Below, one piece after another: positions 34,144 to 42,072 of a DNA stretch of 64,000 nucleotides. Position 1 is the first letter of the stretch; each line of letters begins with the position of its first letter. The stretch covers positions 1,674,001 to 1,738,000 of the forward strand of contig NZ_CP015423.1 in NCBI RefSeq assembly GCF_001719045.1, given 5' to 3'. The stretch is from Paenibacillus polymyxa (lineage in GTDB: Bacteria; Bacillota; Bacilli; Paenibacillales; Paenibacillaceae). Both the position numbers and the translations under genes were made by a program. The notes beneath the pieces are model-generated. The model saw only the letters and a program-made list of their open reading frames with translations, did not search any database and was not told the origin of the DNA.

Positions 34144-36211
34144 CCTTCATCGCTTCAGACTGGCTCCTAATGGGAGCCTCTTTGTCGTTTCTGGACACAA
34201 ATTGATAGCTGCCGTTAGGCAAAAGCTTGCGCGCCTTCACATTATCCCTTAACGATAAATGCAGAATATCTGCCAGCATTTCTTTGATCCCGTCATCATA
34301 AATCGGACACATTAGTTCAATTCGGCGGGTCAAATTGCGCGTCATCCAATCCGCACTGGACAGAAATAACTCGGACTTGCCTCCATTTTCAAAATAAAAC
34401 AATCTGGAATGCTCCAGGAAGCGGTCTACAATACTGATGACACGTATGTTCTCGCTGAATCCTTCCACACCGGGACGCAAACAACAAACCCCTCTAATAA
34501 TAAGATCAATCTTCACACCTGCTTGGGAAGCCGCATATAGTTCATCGATCATCTCCTGATTGGATAAGGAGTTGATCTTGGCAATAATCCGGGCGGGCTT
34601 ACCTGCCAATGCTTGCTCTGCTTCCCTACGGATGAGCTCAAACAGCTTGTTCTTCATTCCCGTTGGAGCCACCGTAAAAGCTTGCAAAGTCTTGAGCGCG
34701 GAGAATCCCGTAATTTCATTAAACAGTTCGGAGGCATCCTCGCCAAGTACCGGATCTGACGTAAACAATCCGATATCCGTATACACGCGCGCCGTGCTTT
34801 CATTATAATTGCCTGTGCCTACATGCACATATCGTTTGAGTGCGTTACGCTCATGACGTATGACAAGGATGATTTTGGCGTGCGTCTTCAAGCCAACCAA
34901 CCCATACACTACATGACAGCCTGCTTTTTCAAGCTTACGCGCCCAGGCAATATTACGTTCCTCGTCAAAACGGGCTTTCAGCTCCACCACCACCGTTACC
35001 TGCTTGCCCGATTCGGCCGCACGTGCCAATGCCGGAATCAACTTCGATTCCCCGTTGACACGGTACAGGGTCATTTTGATTGCCATCACATCCGGGTCTT
35101 CTGATGCCTCAATGATAAAATCAGTTACCGCATCGAATGATTCATATGGATGGTACACGAGCACGTCCCGTTTGCGAAGTACGTTGAAAATATCCTCTTG
35201 TGGGGGCAGTTCTTCCGGATACAGTGGTTTGATTGCCGGAAATTTCAAATGCGAATACCCCTCCAAATGATCGGCAAAAGACGACAAAAACGTCAGATCC
35301 AACGGCCCGTCCATCTCAAACACATGATCGAACAGCTTGAATTCGCGTTGAAGCTCCATCAGGGCATAGGGATGGATCCCTTTTTCTACTTCCAGTCTAA
35401 CCGGCGCCCCCCGGCGTCTTCGACGCAGCTCTTTTTCAATCTCTTCGAGCAAATCTTCGATCTCTTCTTCATTAATGGATAAATCGGAGTTACGCGTAAC
35501 ACGAAAGGCATGAACCGCCTCCGGAACATATCCAGTGAACAGCGTTTGGATGTGATGCTTGATTAGTTCCTCAATTAAAATAAATGATTTCTTCTTGCTG
35601 TTCGACCGCAAAGGCACCGTAACAACACGTGGAATATTCGAAGGCACCTGCACAATGGCAAAAAGCGGTTTATCCTCCTCCGTATCCCCGGGACGTCTCA
35701 AGACGACCGCTAAATATACGTATTTATTATGAACCAGTGGAAAAGGACGGCTCTGATCGACCGCCATCGGCGTGAGTACCGGAAATATAATTTCATGAAA
35801 ATATGCATCCAGCGACTTGCGCTGTGTTGTATTTAAGTCTTCATATTCGAGCAGTAAAAGACCTTTTTTCGTCAAGAGGCGAGAAATATCACGATAGGTC
35901 CGGTATTGTTCCGATACCATCGAGACGGTACGCTTGATCAGGCGTTTGTACAAACCGGAAGGGGTATATCCCGTAAAATCCTTTTGCATAAAACCCGCCT
36001 TGATCTTCTCGCGCGTCTCTGCAACACGAACAGCCATAAACTCATCCAAATTGCTAGATACAATCGCCAAAAATTTGGCTCTCTCCAGCAACGGTGTATC
36101 TGCATCCTGAGCTTCCTGAAGCACACGGCGATTAAATTCAATCCAGCTTAAATCTCGATTAAAGTAACGTTCTGACCCGGCTTTATCCTTATTCTGACTC
36201 TCTATCAACAT
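34103..36211 (-). CDS. ppk: Polyphosphate kinase 1
   Basis: A 702-aa PPK1 that makes polyphosphate from ATP, reversibly, at the membrane. N-domain FNRDLSWIEFNRRVLQEA, head domain, and two phospholipase-D-like C domains. The catalytic His is in the block LVGLKTHAKIILVIRHE; the second conserved His is in DRFLEHSRLFYFENGG. Length is typical. The 3' end overlaps ppx. A three-unit PhoP box lies 76 bases upstream, so induction on phosphate starvation is likely. PPK and PPX from one locus set polyphosphate levels, linked in many bacteria to the stringent response. Confidence 0.95.
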   Translation of the reverse strand: MLIESQNKDKAGSERYFNRDLSWIEFNRRVLQEAQDADTPLLERAKFLAIVSSNLDEFMAVRVAETREKIKAGFMQKDFTGYTPSGLYKRLIKRTVSMVSEQYRTYRDISRLLTKKGLLLLEYEDLNTTQRKSLDAYFHEIIFPVLTPMAVDQSRPFPLVHNKYVYLAVVLRRPGDTEEDKPLFAIVQVPSNIPRVVTVPLRSNSKKKSFILIEELIKHHIQTLFTGYVPEAVHAFRVTRNSDLSINEEEIEDLLEEIEKELRRRRRGAPVRLEVEKGIHPYALMELQREFKLFDHVFEMDGPLDLTFLSSFADHLEGYSHLKFPAIKPLYPEELPPQEDIFNVLRKRDVLVYHPYESFDAVTDFIIEASEDPDVMAIKMTLYRVNGESKLIPALARAAESGKQVTVVVELKARFDEERNIAWARKLEKAGCHVVYGLVGLKTHAKIILVIRHERNALKRYVHVGTGNYNESTARVYTDIGLFTSDPVLGEDASELFNEITGFSALKTLQAFTVAPTGMKNKLFELIRREAEQALAGKPARIIAKINSLSNQEMIDELYAASQAGVKIDLIIRGVCCLRPGVEGFSENIRVISIVDRFLEHSRLFYFENGGKSELFLSSADWMTRNLTRRIELMCPIYDDGIKEMLADILHLSLRDNVKARKLLPNGSYQFVSRNDKEAPIRSQSEAMKVRNWKKVEWTTTM
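34162..34178 (+). terminator. Terminator-like hairpin of ppx inside the end of ppk
   Basis: GGCTCC, a four-base loop, GGGAGCC, then CTCTTTGTCGTTT on the plus strand, 19 bases after the ppx stop. The sequence is also ppk coding. The T-run is weak. Confidence 0.45.
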
Positions 36212-36518
36212 ATGGCCTCCATCAATTCATGCAGTATAGTATCCCTTTATTGTACTATTAGATGAAACGCACTAGCATCACAGCAGTGTAAACGCAATGT
36301 AAAATGTGTGTAAACACAAACTGGATGTATGAAAAGGTCAATCGGACGCTTTACAAAAATAGCATTAAGCGGTACAGTGTTTACGTCTGTTTCATAGAGT
36401 AGATTGACGAACCGTTCCTTTTTCAGTTGTTTATGTTCATTATGATGTGTAATAACCACTTAGAAGTCACGTTCAATTGCTGATTTTCAAATGGCATGAT
36501 ATAGGGAGGATTTACGTT
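36212..36518. other. Intergenic region between ppk and the small unknown gene
   Basis: About 307 bases. It holds the PhoP box (36287-36314) and a candidate -10 TACAAT (36249-36254, minus) for ppk. A/T-rich sequence before the plus-strand gene shows no other clear motif. Confidence 0.5.
36287..36314 (-). promoter_or_regulatory. PhoP (Pho) box upstream of ppk
   Basis: On the minus strand three exact TTTACA units (36309-36314, 36298-36303, 36287-36292) are spaced at exactly 11 bases. This is the direct-repeat geometry of the Bacillus PhoP box (TT[A/T/C]ACA with 5-base gaps). It sits 76 bases from the ppk start and about 33 bases upstream of a TACAAT -10 candidate, a position fit for activation. 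Confidence 0.75.
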
Positions 36519-36764
36519 ATGGAACCCAAGAAAACGCCACGCGTACTGCAAAAAAACATCGAATTTTTCACCGCGGCGCTATCTCAACACCTCGTTTCGG
36601 TCTGGCAAGAGGACCCTACAGGTGTATACTGTGAGATTGGCTGTGGATATATCGAGTTATTCAGTAGCGAGATGATTCGGGTGCGCAATCAAGATGGAAC
36701 CCCAAGCCATTATGACCGCAATATCACCATGTTTCAGTTGATCACGAAGGATCAGCCGATATAA
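36519..36764 (+). CDS. Small unknown protein (81 aa)
   Basis: I do not recognise this gene. It encodes 81 aa beginning MEPKKTPRVLQKNIEFFTAA, with no membrane segment and no signal peptide. A GAGATIG-like structural block is absent; the middle GVYCEIGCGYIELFSSEMIRV is predicted beta-rich. Two Cys residues (in YCEIGC) are spaced by three. The ATG has AGGGAGGA seven bases upstream, which supports real translation. It is a single gene with its own terminator at 36861-36886. Confidence 0.65.
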   Translation: MEPKKTPRVLQKNIEFFTAALSQHLVSVWQEDPTGVYCEIGCGYIELFSSEMIRVRNQDGTPSHYDRNITMFQLITKDQPI

Positions 36765-36860
36765 TTATTATATGCTATGCCTGCGCTGTTCTTCCAGATT
36801 AGAATTGTTTAATGTTTACAACTACCGATTTTCATATCTGCTGAATCTTGCAGTTTTTCC

Positions 36861-36886
36861 AAAAAGCGCCTCAGAGCGCTTTTTTT
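36861..36886 (+). terminator. Terminator of the small unknown gene
   Basis: AAAAAGCGC, a loop CTCAGA, GCGC, then TTTTTTT. A compact Rho-independent terminator just before the mqnB promoter. Confidence 0.8.
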
Positions 36887-36897
36887 GTCGACTTTTT

Positions 36898-36926
36898 TTG
36901 AACATCGTTTCGAAAAGCAGTATGAT
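36898..36926 (+). promoter_or_regulatory. Sigma-A promoter of mqnB-mqnD
   Basis: TTGAAC, a 17-base spacer and TATGAT. Transcription would start near 36933, about 33 bases before mqnB. Confidence 0.65.
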
Positions 36927-36965
36927 AAGGGAGCATATTACCTAAATTTAAAGGGGAATTAACCG

Positions 36966-37628
36966 ATGGAGCATACAACATCAGATGGGCGCATCCTGGT
37001 TATGACCGCGGTTGAAGCCGAACGTGAAGCTGTACTGCGGGGCCTGCAAGGCGATACCCGTTTTGTGGTCGAGCTGGCTGGCGTGGGCGCACCGTCCGCA
37101 GCGGCTTCAACCGCGCTAGCACTAGCGGCAGCTGGTGACTACCATCTGGTCATCAGCGCCGGAATTGGTGGCGGCTTCGTGGAGGTCGCTGCACTGGAAA
37201 GCGTCGTTGTTGCTGACGCGATCATTGCCGCCGACCTAGGAGCCGAGACGGCAGAGGGCTTCAGCAGCGTGGACGAGCTGGGTTTCGGCTCAAGCCGAAT
37301 TGCCGTGAACGTTGCCACCGCGCAGCGATTCGTTCAGGCGCTGCGCGCTGCTGGACAGACGGCTGTCGCGGGGCCGATCCTGACCGTCTCCACGGCCACC
37401 GGTACGGCGGCAACAGCGGAACGGCTGGCCAAGCGCGTTCCCGGAGCTGCTGCCGAAGCGATGGAAGGCTACGGCGTAGCCGTGGCGGCAAATAGGCTGG
37501 AACTACCGACGATGGAAATCCGCACGATTTCCAATGCTGTCGGTCCACGTGACCGTGCAGCCTGGCGGATCAAAGAGGCTTTGCAAGCGTTGGAAGCCGC
37601 ATTTTCTACATTAACGGAGGTTATATAG
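36966..37628 (+). CDS. mqnB: Futalosine hydrolase
   Basis: A 220-aa nucleosidase of the MTA/SAH-nucleosidase fold that hydrolyses futalosine, or aminodeoxyfutalosine, to dehypoxanthine futalosine (DHFL) in menaquinone synthesis. Family blocks: LVMTAVEAEREAVLRGL, ISAGIGGGF, the ETAEGF region, and the C-terminal AEAMEGYGVAVAANRLELPTMEIRTISN with the catalytic acid in MEG. Base composition is clearly G+C-richer, and the protein Ala-richer, than neighbours. It is directly adjacent to mqnD (no gap) as a two-gene operon. Confidence 0.9.
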   Translation: MEHTTSDGRILVMTAVEAEREAVLRGLQGDTRFVVELAGVGAPSAAASTALALAAAGDYHLVISAGIGGGFVEVAALESVVVADAIIAADLGAETAEGFSSVDELGFGSSRIAVNVATAQRFVQALRAAGQTAVAGPILTVSTATGTAATAERLAKRVPGAAAEAMEGYGVAVAANRLELPTMEIRTISNAVGPRDRAAWRIKEALQALEAAFSTLTEVI

Positions 37629-38486
37629 ATGCAAATTGCTTTTTCACCTTGTCCCAACGACACTTTTGTCTTCCATGCCCTGGCGCATGGATTGATTCCG
37701 GGCGCACCCGCGCTGGACATTACATTTGCCGATATCGACATCACCAACAATCTGGCGATCACACCAGACGGACTGGATATCATGAAAATTTCGTATGCTG
37801 CACTCCCTTGGGTGCTGGATGAATACGCCCTGCTGCCTTGCGGAGGCGCACTGGGCCGGGGGTGTGGTCCGCTCGTGCTGACCAAGGAAGGTTCCACCGT
37901 CGAAGGCCCGGAAGCCCTATCCGGCAAGCGTGTAGCCGTTCCGAGTGAACGTTCCACTGCCTATCTGCTGTTCCGCCTGTGGGCAGCCAAGCATGTGCCT
38001 GGGGGTGTCGGCGAGATCGTCGTGATGCCGTTCGACCAAATCATGCCTGCTGTCCGTGACGGGGAGATAGATGCCGGGCTAGTCATTCATGAAGCACGGT
38101 TCACGTATCCGTCCTACGGACTTAGTAAGCAAGTCGATCTGGGGAACTGGTGGGAAGAAGATACAGGGCTCCCAATCCCGCTCGGAGCCATTATTGCCCG
38201 ACGTACGCTGGATTTGGATGCGATCACAAACTGGATACGCGCCTCTGTCGAATACGCTTGGAAGCATCCAGAAGCTTCGCGTGAATATGTATTGTCTCAT
38301 GCGCAGGAGCTTTCACCCGATGTCGCCCAATCTCATATCGACCTGTATGTTAACGATTTTACCGCCAATTTGGGCGACAGCGGATATGCCGCCATCGAAG
38401 CTTTGCTTGGTCGCGCTGCGCAGGAAGGGCTGGTACCTTCGTTTGATTTAGCCCAACTGCGCCCTAATTCCACAACAACACGTTAA
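37629..38486 (+). CDS. mqnD: 1,4-dihydroxy-6-naphthoate synthase
   Basis: A 285-aa periplasmic-binding-protein-fold enzyme that converts cyclic dehypoxanthine futalosine to 1,4-dihydroxy-6-naphthoate. The opening MQIAFSPCPNDTFVFHAL is diagnostic of MqnD. It follows the mqnB stop with no gap and has its own GGAGG site in the end of mqnB (GGAGGTTATATAG). With mqnB, mqnE and the UbiD-like gene it shows that the organism makes menaquinone through futalosine. Confidence 0.93.
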   Translation: MQIAFSPCPNDTFVFHALAHGLIPGAPALDITFADIDITNNLAITPDGLDIMKISYAALPWVLDEYALLPCGGALGRGCGPLVLTKEGSTVEGPEALSGKRVAVPSERSTAYLLFRLWAAKHVPGGVGEIVVMPFDQIMPAVRDGEIDAGLVIHEARFTYPSYGLSKQVDLGNWWEEDTGLPIPLGAIIARRTLDLDAITNWIRASVEYAWKHPEASREYVLSHAQELSPDVAQSHIDLYVNDFTANLGDSGYAAIEALLGRAAQEGLVPSFDLAQLRPNSTTTR

Positions 38487-38541
38487 AAGGGACAGACAAG
38501 CCATGCATGTTTTCCTGCTGAATAGAGTAGTTTAAACATAT

Positions 38542-38596
38542 AAAACCTCCCGAACGAGCACATGGCCTAGCCGTGCGCCCCATTCGGGAGGTTTTA
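38542..38596. terminator. Bidirectional terminator after mqnD
   Basis: AAAACCTCCCGAA pairs with TTCGGGAGGTTTT around a 29-base loop. It is symmetric and ends both mqnD (plus) and the unknown gene at 38644 (minus). Confidence 0.8.
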
Positions 38597-38643
38597 TCAT
38601 TTCATATGGCGAATCCTCATTCGGGCTCGCTTGATCCTTATTC

Positions 38644-38964
38644 TTAGTTCTGTTCCTGCTCCACAACCTCGGTCTTAAATACGTTATCCAGTTTGGTACC
38701 CAATCTTTTGACCAGCGGCACCTTGATATCCCGGCTCAGCTCCTTGAAAAAAGCATCCATGTCACAATTAATCTTATCCAACACGACCTTCACGGTGCCC
38801 TCTGCCAAGATCTGCTCATTCAGATCCTCCGGTACGGTAACCGAGATATCATACTTCTTGCTTAACGTTTTAATGTAGCGGGTAAAGATTTCGATAAGCT
38901 CCTCATTGTTGAACTTCTCAACTGCAACTTGCCCTTTGTTAGTAAATTTCAAATTCACTCTCAC
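38644..38964 (-). CDS. Unknown protein (106 aa)
   Basis: I do not recognise this gene. It encodes 106 aa: a basic N terminus (RVNLKFTNKGQVAVEKFNNEE), a helical middle with LIEIFTRYIKTLSKKYDISVTVPEDL, and a charged C terminus with VEQEQN. No membrane segment. The GTG at 38964 has AAGGGGA ten bases upstream. An ATG at 38994 is also in frame but lies inside the ribosome site region. It is a monocistronic gene that faces mqnD. Confidence 0.6.
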   Translation of the reverse strand: MRVNLKFTNKGQVAVEKFNNEELIEIFTRYIKTLSKKYDISVTVPEDLNEQILAEGTVKVVLDKINCDMDAFFKELSRDIKVPLVKRLGTKLDNVFKTEVVEQEQN

Positions 38965-39216
38965 GTTAGCATTTCCCCTTTTCCTTTTGACCATTTATTT
39001 TGGATAAACGTTGAACCTTTCAGAGGCTCTTCAAAGAAAGGGCCTTACCGGTCGTTTTAGACTCTTGTCCTTTGATATACTAAGTATAACACATTAAGGC
39101 CGTTTTCATTTCCCAACTTGTCGTTTTATGATAAAAAATGATACAATTTGCGCATTTTCAGCATAAATTCTTTCTTTTCATGCCAATCATTAGGAATAGT
39201 TTATACACAAATACAC

Positions 39217-39253
39217 AAAAAAACGCCTATCTCGCAAAAGAAAGACGTTTCCG
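39217..39253 (-). terminator. Possible terminator of the 39.3-40.9 kb operon
   Basis: On the minus strand AAACGTCTTTC, a loop, GAGATAGGCGTTT, then TTTTT. The stem has mismatches. Confidence 0.5.
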
Positions 39254-39277
39254 TATAGATGCTTAAGTGGTATGCAT

Positions 39278-39568
39278 TTACAGAGGTTTCGTACATTCCC
39301 AACCGTGTGAACGATACTCACGCACAGCGTCTCGTATATCCTCAATATCATCAGAATGCAGCAAAAGGGCAGGTAGAATTACCCAATACTCATTCTCCGC
39401 TAGATCAATAAATACGTCCTCGACATCATAATATTGCATATCGCCAAATGCCATATCCCTGATTTTCTGTCCAACCAAAGGTGTAAACTGGGAATCAAAT
39501 GTTTTCATCACCTTCGTATATTCCTTCACGCCCGTTGCCGATATCTGCTGTGAAATAATGACGCTCAA
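39278..39568 (-). CDS. Unknown protein (96 aa)
   Basis: A 96-aa acidic protein I do not recognise. It opens MSVIISQQISATGVKEYTKV and has AENEYWVILPALLLHSDDIEDI in the second half. No signal or membrane segment. It is the last of four minus-strand genes (from 40910) with gaps of 10, 28 and 18 bases, so they are probably one operon. A GGGAGGTAA site lies upstream of its ATG. Confidence 0.6.
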   Translation of the reverse strand: MSVIISQQISATGVKEYTKVMKTFDSQFTPLVGQKIRDMAFGDMQYYDVEDVFIDLAENEYWVILPALLLHSDDIEDIRDAVREYRSHGWECTKPL

Positions 39569-39586
39569 TGCTGTTACCTCCCTGAC

Positions 39587-39913
39587 CTAATAATGCTCAT
39601 TATACCCTTCTCTCAGACCCTCTACAAAACCTTGCGCAAAAAAAATCATAAAAATCAATAGGCCGATGCCAATAGCAACGGAGCTGATTACAATAATGAA
39701 AATGCCCTGCGTGTTTCTTTGCTCCATTCGTTTCGTTAAAATTCCGAAAACCAAACCTAAGACACCCAACAATCCTCCAAAGACAAAAAAACTAAATATG
39801 AACCCCAAACCTGCAAAAATCCAGCCAAATAGAGCGAGCACCCAGCCCTGCGGCTGCGACTCGCTCTGTTTCATCTGCCAGCGCTCCCTCGCTGTAGGTG
39901 TATATCTGTCCAT
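39587..39913 (-). CDS. Small two-helix membrane protein
   Basis: A 108-aa protein with two strong hydrophobic segments (about 24-60 and 70-95) and a charged N terminus (MDRYTPTARERWQMKQSE). The layout resembles DUF4190-type proteins, but this is not certain. The second segment contains IIVISSVAIGIGLLIFMIFF. Third gene of the four-gene operon. Function unknown. Confidence 0.6.
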   Translation of the reverse strand: MDRYTPTARERWQMKQSESQPQGWVLALFGWIFAGLGFIFSFFVFGGLLGVLGLVFGILTKRMEQRNTQGIFIIVISSVAIGIGLLIFMIFFAQGFVEGLREGYNEHY

Positions 39914-39941
39914 TCCTTCTCCCCCGCTCCACTTGCATTCC

Positions 39942-40286
39942 TTAAGACAAAAATTCGCTCGCCTTCTCCCGATGGACAGGCTTGATATGCATGTCCAACA
40001 CTTTTAAGGCTGCTAGCACAACCCCAGCATCATCTGTAAAGCCCAACATCGGAATAACATCTGATATGGCATCTAATGGAGAAATAAAATACGCCAAGGC
40101 TCCGAATGCTACCCCTTTGGCATACAGAGGCGTTTCAGGATCTATCGCACAATAGTACATAGCCACCGCATCCTTCACAAAGGGAACTTTTCCAGCCGTG
40201 GACTTCACCTTGTTGAAAAATCCCTTTTTCACCTGTTCTTCCTGTTTTGGATCATACTTGGCTTTGGTTACGTCAAAATCCTTCAT
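39942..40286 (-). CDS. YkvA-family protein (DUF1232)
   Basis: A 114-aa protein with the DUF1232/YkvA core YFISPLDAISDVIPMLGFTDDAGV, a short hydrophobic hairpin with a conserved acidic motif, at about residues 67-90. Before it is a charged N-terminal stretch. It is likely membrane-associated. YkvA proteins occur widely beside stress and envelope genes, but their role is not known. Second gene of the four-gene operon, 10 bases after the anchored protein at 40296. Confidence 0.8.
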   Translation of the reverse strand: MKDFDVTKAKYDPKQEEQVKKGFFNKVKSTAGKVPFVKDAVAMYYCAIDPETPLYAKGVAFGALAYFISPLDAISDVIPMLGFTDDAGVVLAALKVLDMHIKPVHREKASEFLS

Positions 40287-40295
40287 AGGTTCCTC

Positions 40296-40910
40296 CTATT
40301 GCTGACCGGTAAGTTTGAAAGTGCCACCTTCCCGCTTACCAAGCGGATAATTTTGAACCGTCATTTCCACCTTCGTGTTCTTATCCCACACCGGAAGCTT
40401 GTCAGATGTACCGTACCCTTTCATAGCTATGTTTATAACTTCCTCCGCCTTCTTCGTCAATGCAGCAGAGGACATATTATATTTACCATAACCTTGATAA
40501 GCACCGCCAAAACCGAGATTAGGTTGATTGTTCACATTCAGTAGCACACCCTTCAACGTGCCATCTTCTGTTACATCAAAAGTCACTTTTTCCAATACAA
40601 AATCATCGGTGACGACAGATGTCTGCTCTAACATATGCGTTATGGCTGACAGGTTTGCTGTTAATCTAACTCGTTCCAGTAGCGCCGCTGTATCGTTTTG
40701 TTGCTTCGTTAATGCTTGTGTTGTCTTATTTAGTGAAGCGTTCGCACTAGTTAAAGTATTTACCTTCGTATTCAGATTATAATTCCATCCCCCCAAGGCT
40801 ATACATCCTAGTACTGCTACTCCTGAAATGACTGTTGCTACAACTGCGAGCTTACGAACAGAATGTGGTTGCGGCTCCACAGACTGAGTATGACTGCTTA
40901 ATTCTCCCAT
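40296..40910 (-). CDS. Membrane-anchored protein with coiled coil
   Basis: A 204-aa protein. Residues about 20-45 (VVATVISGVAVLGCIALGG) are a single membrane anchor, followed by a polar, coiled-coil-like helix (LNTKVNTLTSANASLNKTTQ) and then a beta-rich outer domain with PNLGFGGAYQGYGKYNMSS. The rest would lie outside the cytoplasm. No family is recognised. First gene of the operon. The order anchored protein, YkvA, membrane protein, unknown suggests an envelope role. Confidence 0.65.
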   Translation of the reverse strand: MGELSSHTQSVEPQPHSVRKLAVVATVISGVAVLGCIALGGWNYNLNTKVNTLTSANASLNKTTQALTKQQNDTAALLERVRLTANLSAITHMLEQTSVVTDDFVLEKVTFDVTEDGTLKGVLLNVNNQPNLGFGGAYQGYGKYNMSSAALTKKAEEVINIAMKGYGTSDKLPVWDKNTKVEMTVQNYPLGKREGGTFKLTGQQ

Positions 40911-40994
40911 ACCAAACTTCCTCTCTACTTATATAGTCATATTTTACTATTCCCCTCTCTGATAATCTAGTATATTTTTCCTAATTCAATATTA

Positions 40995-41924
40995 CTATGC
41001 ATTTGTACAGGAATTCGTTTCATCAGCCTTTGAGCTTCGGTTCTTTCGTTTTCCGGGAGATGCTGTATTTACCAGATACACACTGCCTGCGATCAGCACC
41101 AGCCCCACAACAAACGTCAAAGTAAGTGATTCCTTGAGCATTACCATACTAAAGACCGTGGACAACACCGGAATCATAAACGTATAGGAGCCGACGGTTC
41201 CCGCATCTCCGTTGTCGATTAGTTTAAAATAAATCATCCAGCCCATCGCAATCACGAATATCGAAATAAACAATAAAATCGCGATAAAGGAGGTCGTCCA
41301 GTGAATATCGCTCCATTTCTCGGTCGTAAATCCAATCCCATTAAGTATAATCCCTCCCAAAACGAGCTGCATCGTCACCGCCCAAATGGAATCCAACTGT
41401 TGGCTTTTTTTCTTCATATAAATCGTTCCGAGCGCCCAGCACAGTCCTGAAGCTAGCCCCAACACAATGCCCAGTACCGATAAATGCCCTGCCATTCCAC
41501 CAGAGCTAATCACAATCACCCCGCCAAAACCCAGCACCAGTCCAATGACCTTCAGGGGAAACATACGCTCCCCCAACCACATCCAGGAGAATAATCCTAA
41601 CAGGATCGGCTGAAGGAATACTAAAGTGGAAAACAACCCAGCAGGCAAATAACGCAACCCTACCGTCTGCAAGCCATAGTAGCCTGCAATATTAAATATG
41701 GCCAGCACCAGATAAGTCCACCCATTCTGTCTAAAGCGTAAGGTTTCCCGATGACGCATAGCGAACAACAGCAGAATCACACCACCCAGTAGGGTACGGA
41801 GTCCTGAAAAAAATATCGGCGGCGTATCTGGCAAAGCCAGCTTGGTCAACGGCCAGTTGATCCCCCATACCATTACTAATATCAAGACAAGCCACAGCGT
41901 GGCTTTAGGTGTTAATTTTTTCAT
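40995..41924 (-). CDS. DMT-superfamily transporter (EamA)
   Basis: A 309-aa protein with ten hydrophobic helices in two EamA repeats (about 8-140 and 150-290), the drug/metabolite transporter fold. It is probably an exporter of a small metabolite or amino acid. The divergent LysR gene at 42073 is a common partner that senses the exported compound. The positively charged tail (GKRKNRSSKADE) is cytoplasmic. Substrate unknown. Confidence 0.88.
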   Translation of the reverse strand: MKKLTPKATLWLVLILVMVWGINWPLTKLALPDTPPIFFSGLRTLLGGVILLLFAMRHRETLRFRQNGWTYLVLAIFNIAGYYGLQTVGLRYLPAGLFSTLVFLQPILLGLFSWMWLGERMFPLKVIGLVLGFGGVIVISSGGMAGHLSVLGIVLGLASGLCWALGTIYMKKKSQQLDSIWAVTMQLVLGGIILNGIGFTTEKWSDIHWTTSFIAILLFISIFVIAMGWMIYFKLIDNGDAGTVGSYTFMIPVLSTVFSMVMLKESLTLTFVVGLVLIAGSVYLVNTASPGKRKNRSSKADETNSCTNA

Positions 41925-41987
41925 AGATATCTTCTCTCCCTTAGATTTTCATCGTTCATTGCTTACGACTAAAATATGAATAGCCGT

Positions 41988-42017
41988 TTGCAAAGTTTTG
42001 CTTTACTAGCGTATACT
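41988..42017 (+). promoter_or_regulatory. Candidate sigma-A promoter of the LysR gene
   Basis: TTGCAA, an 18-base spacer, TATACT. It lies in the divergent region shared with the DMT transporter. Confidence 0.45.
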
Positions 42018-42072
42018 GTGGTCACTAATAAATAAAATGAATGTTTTCAATGAGGGAGATAACTTTTCACTT

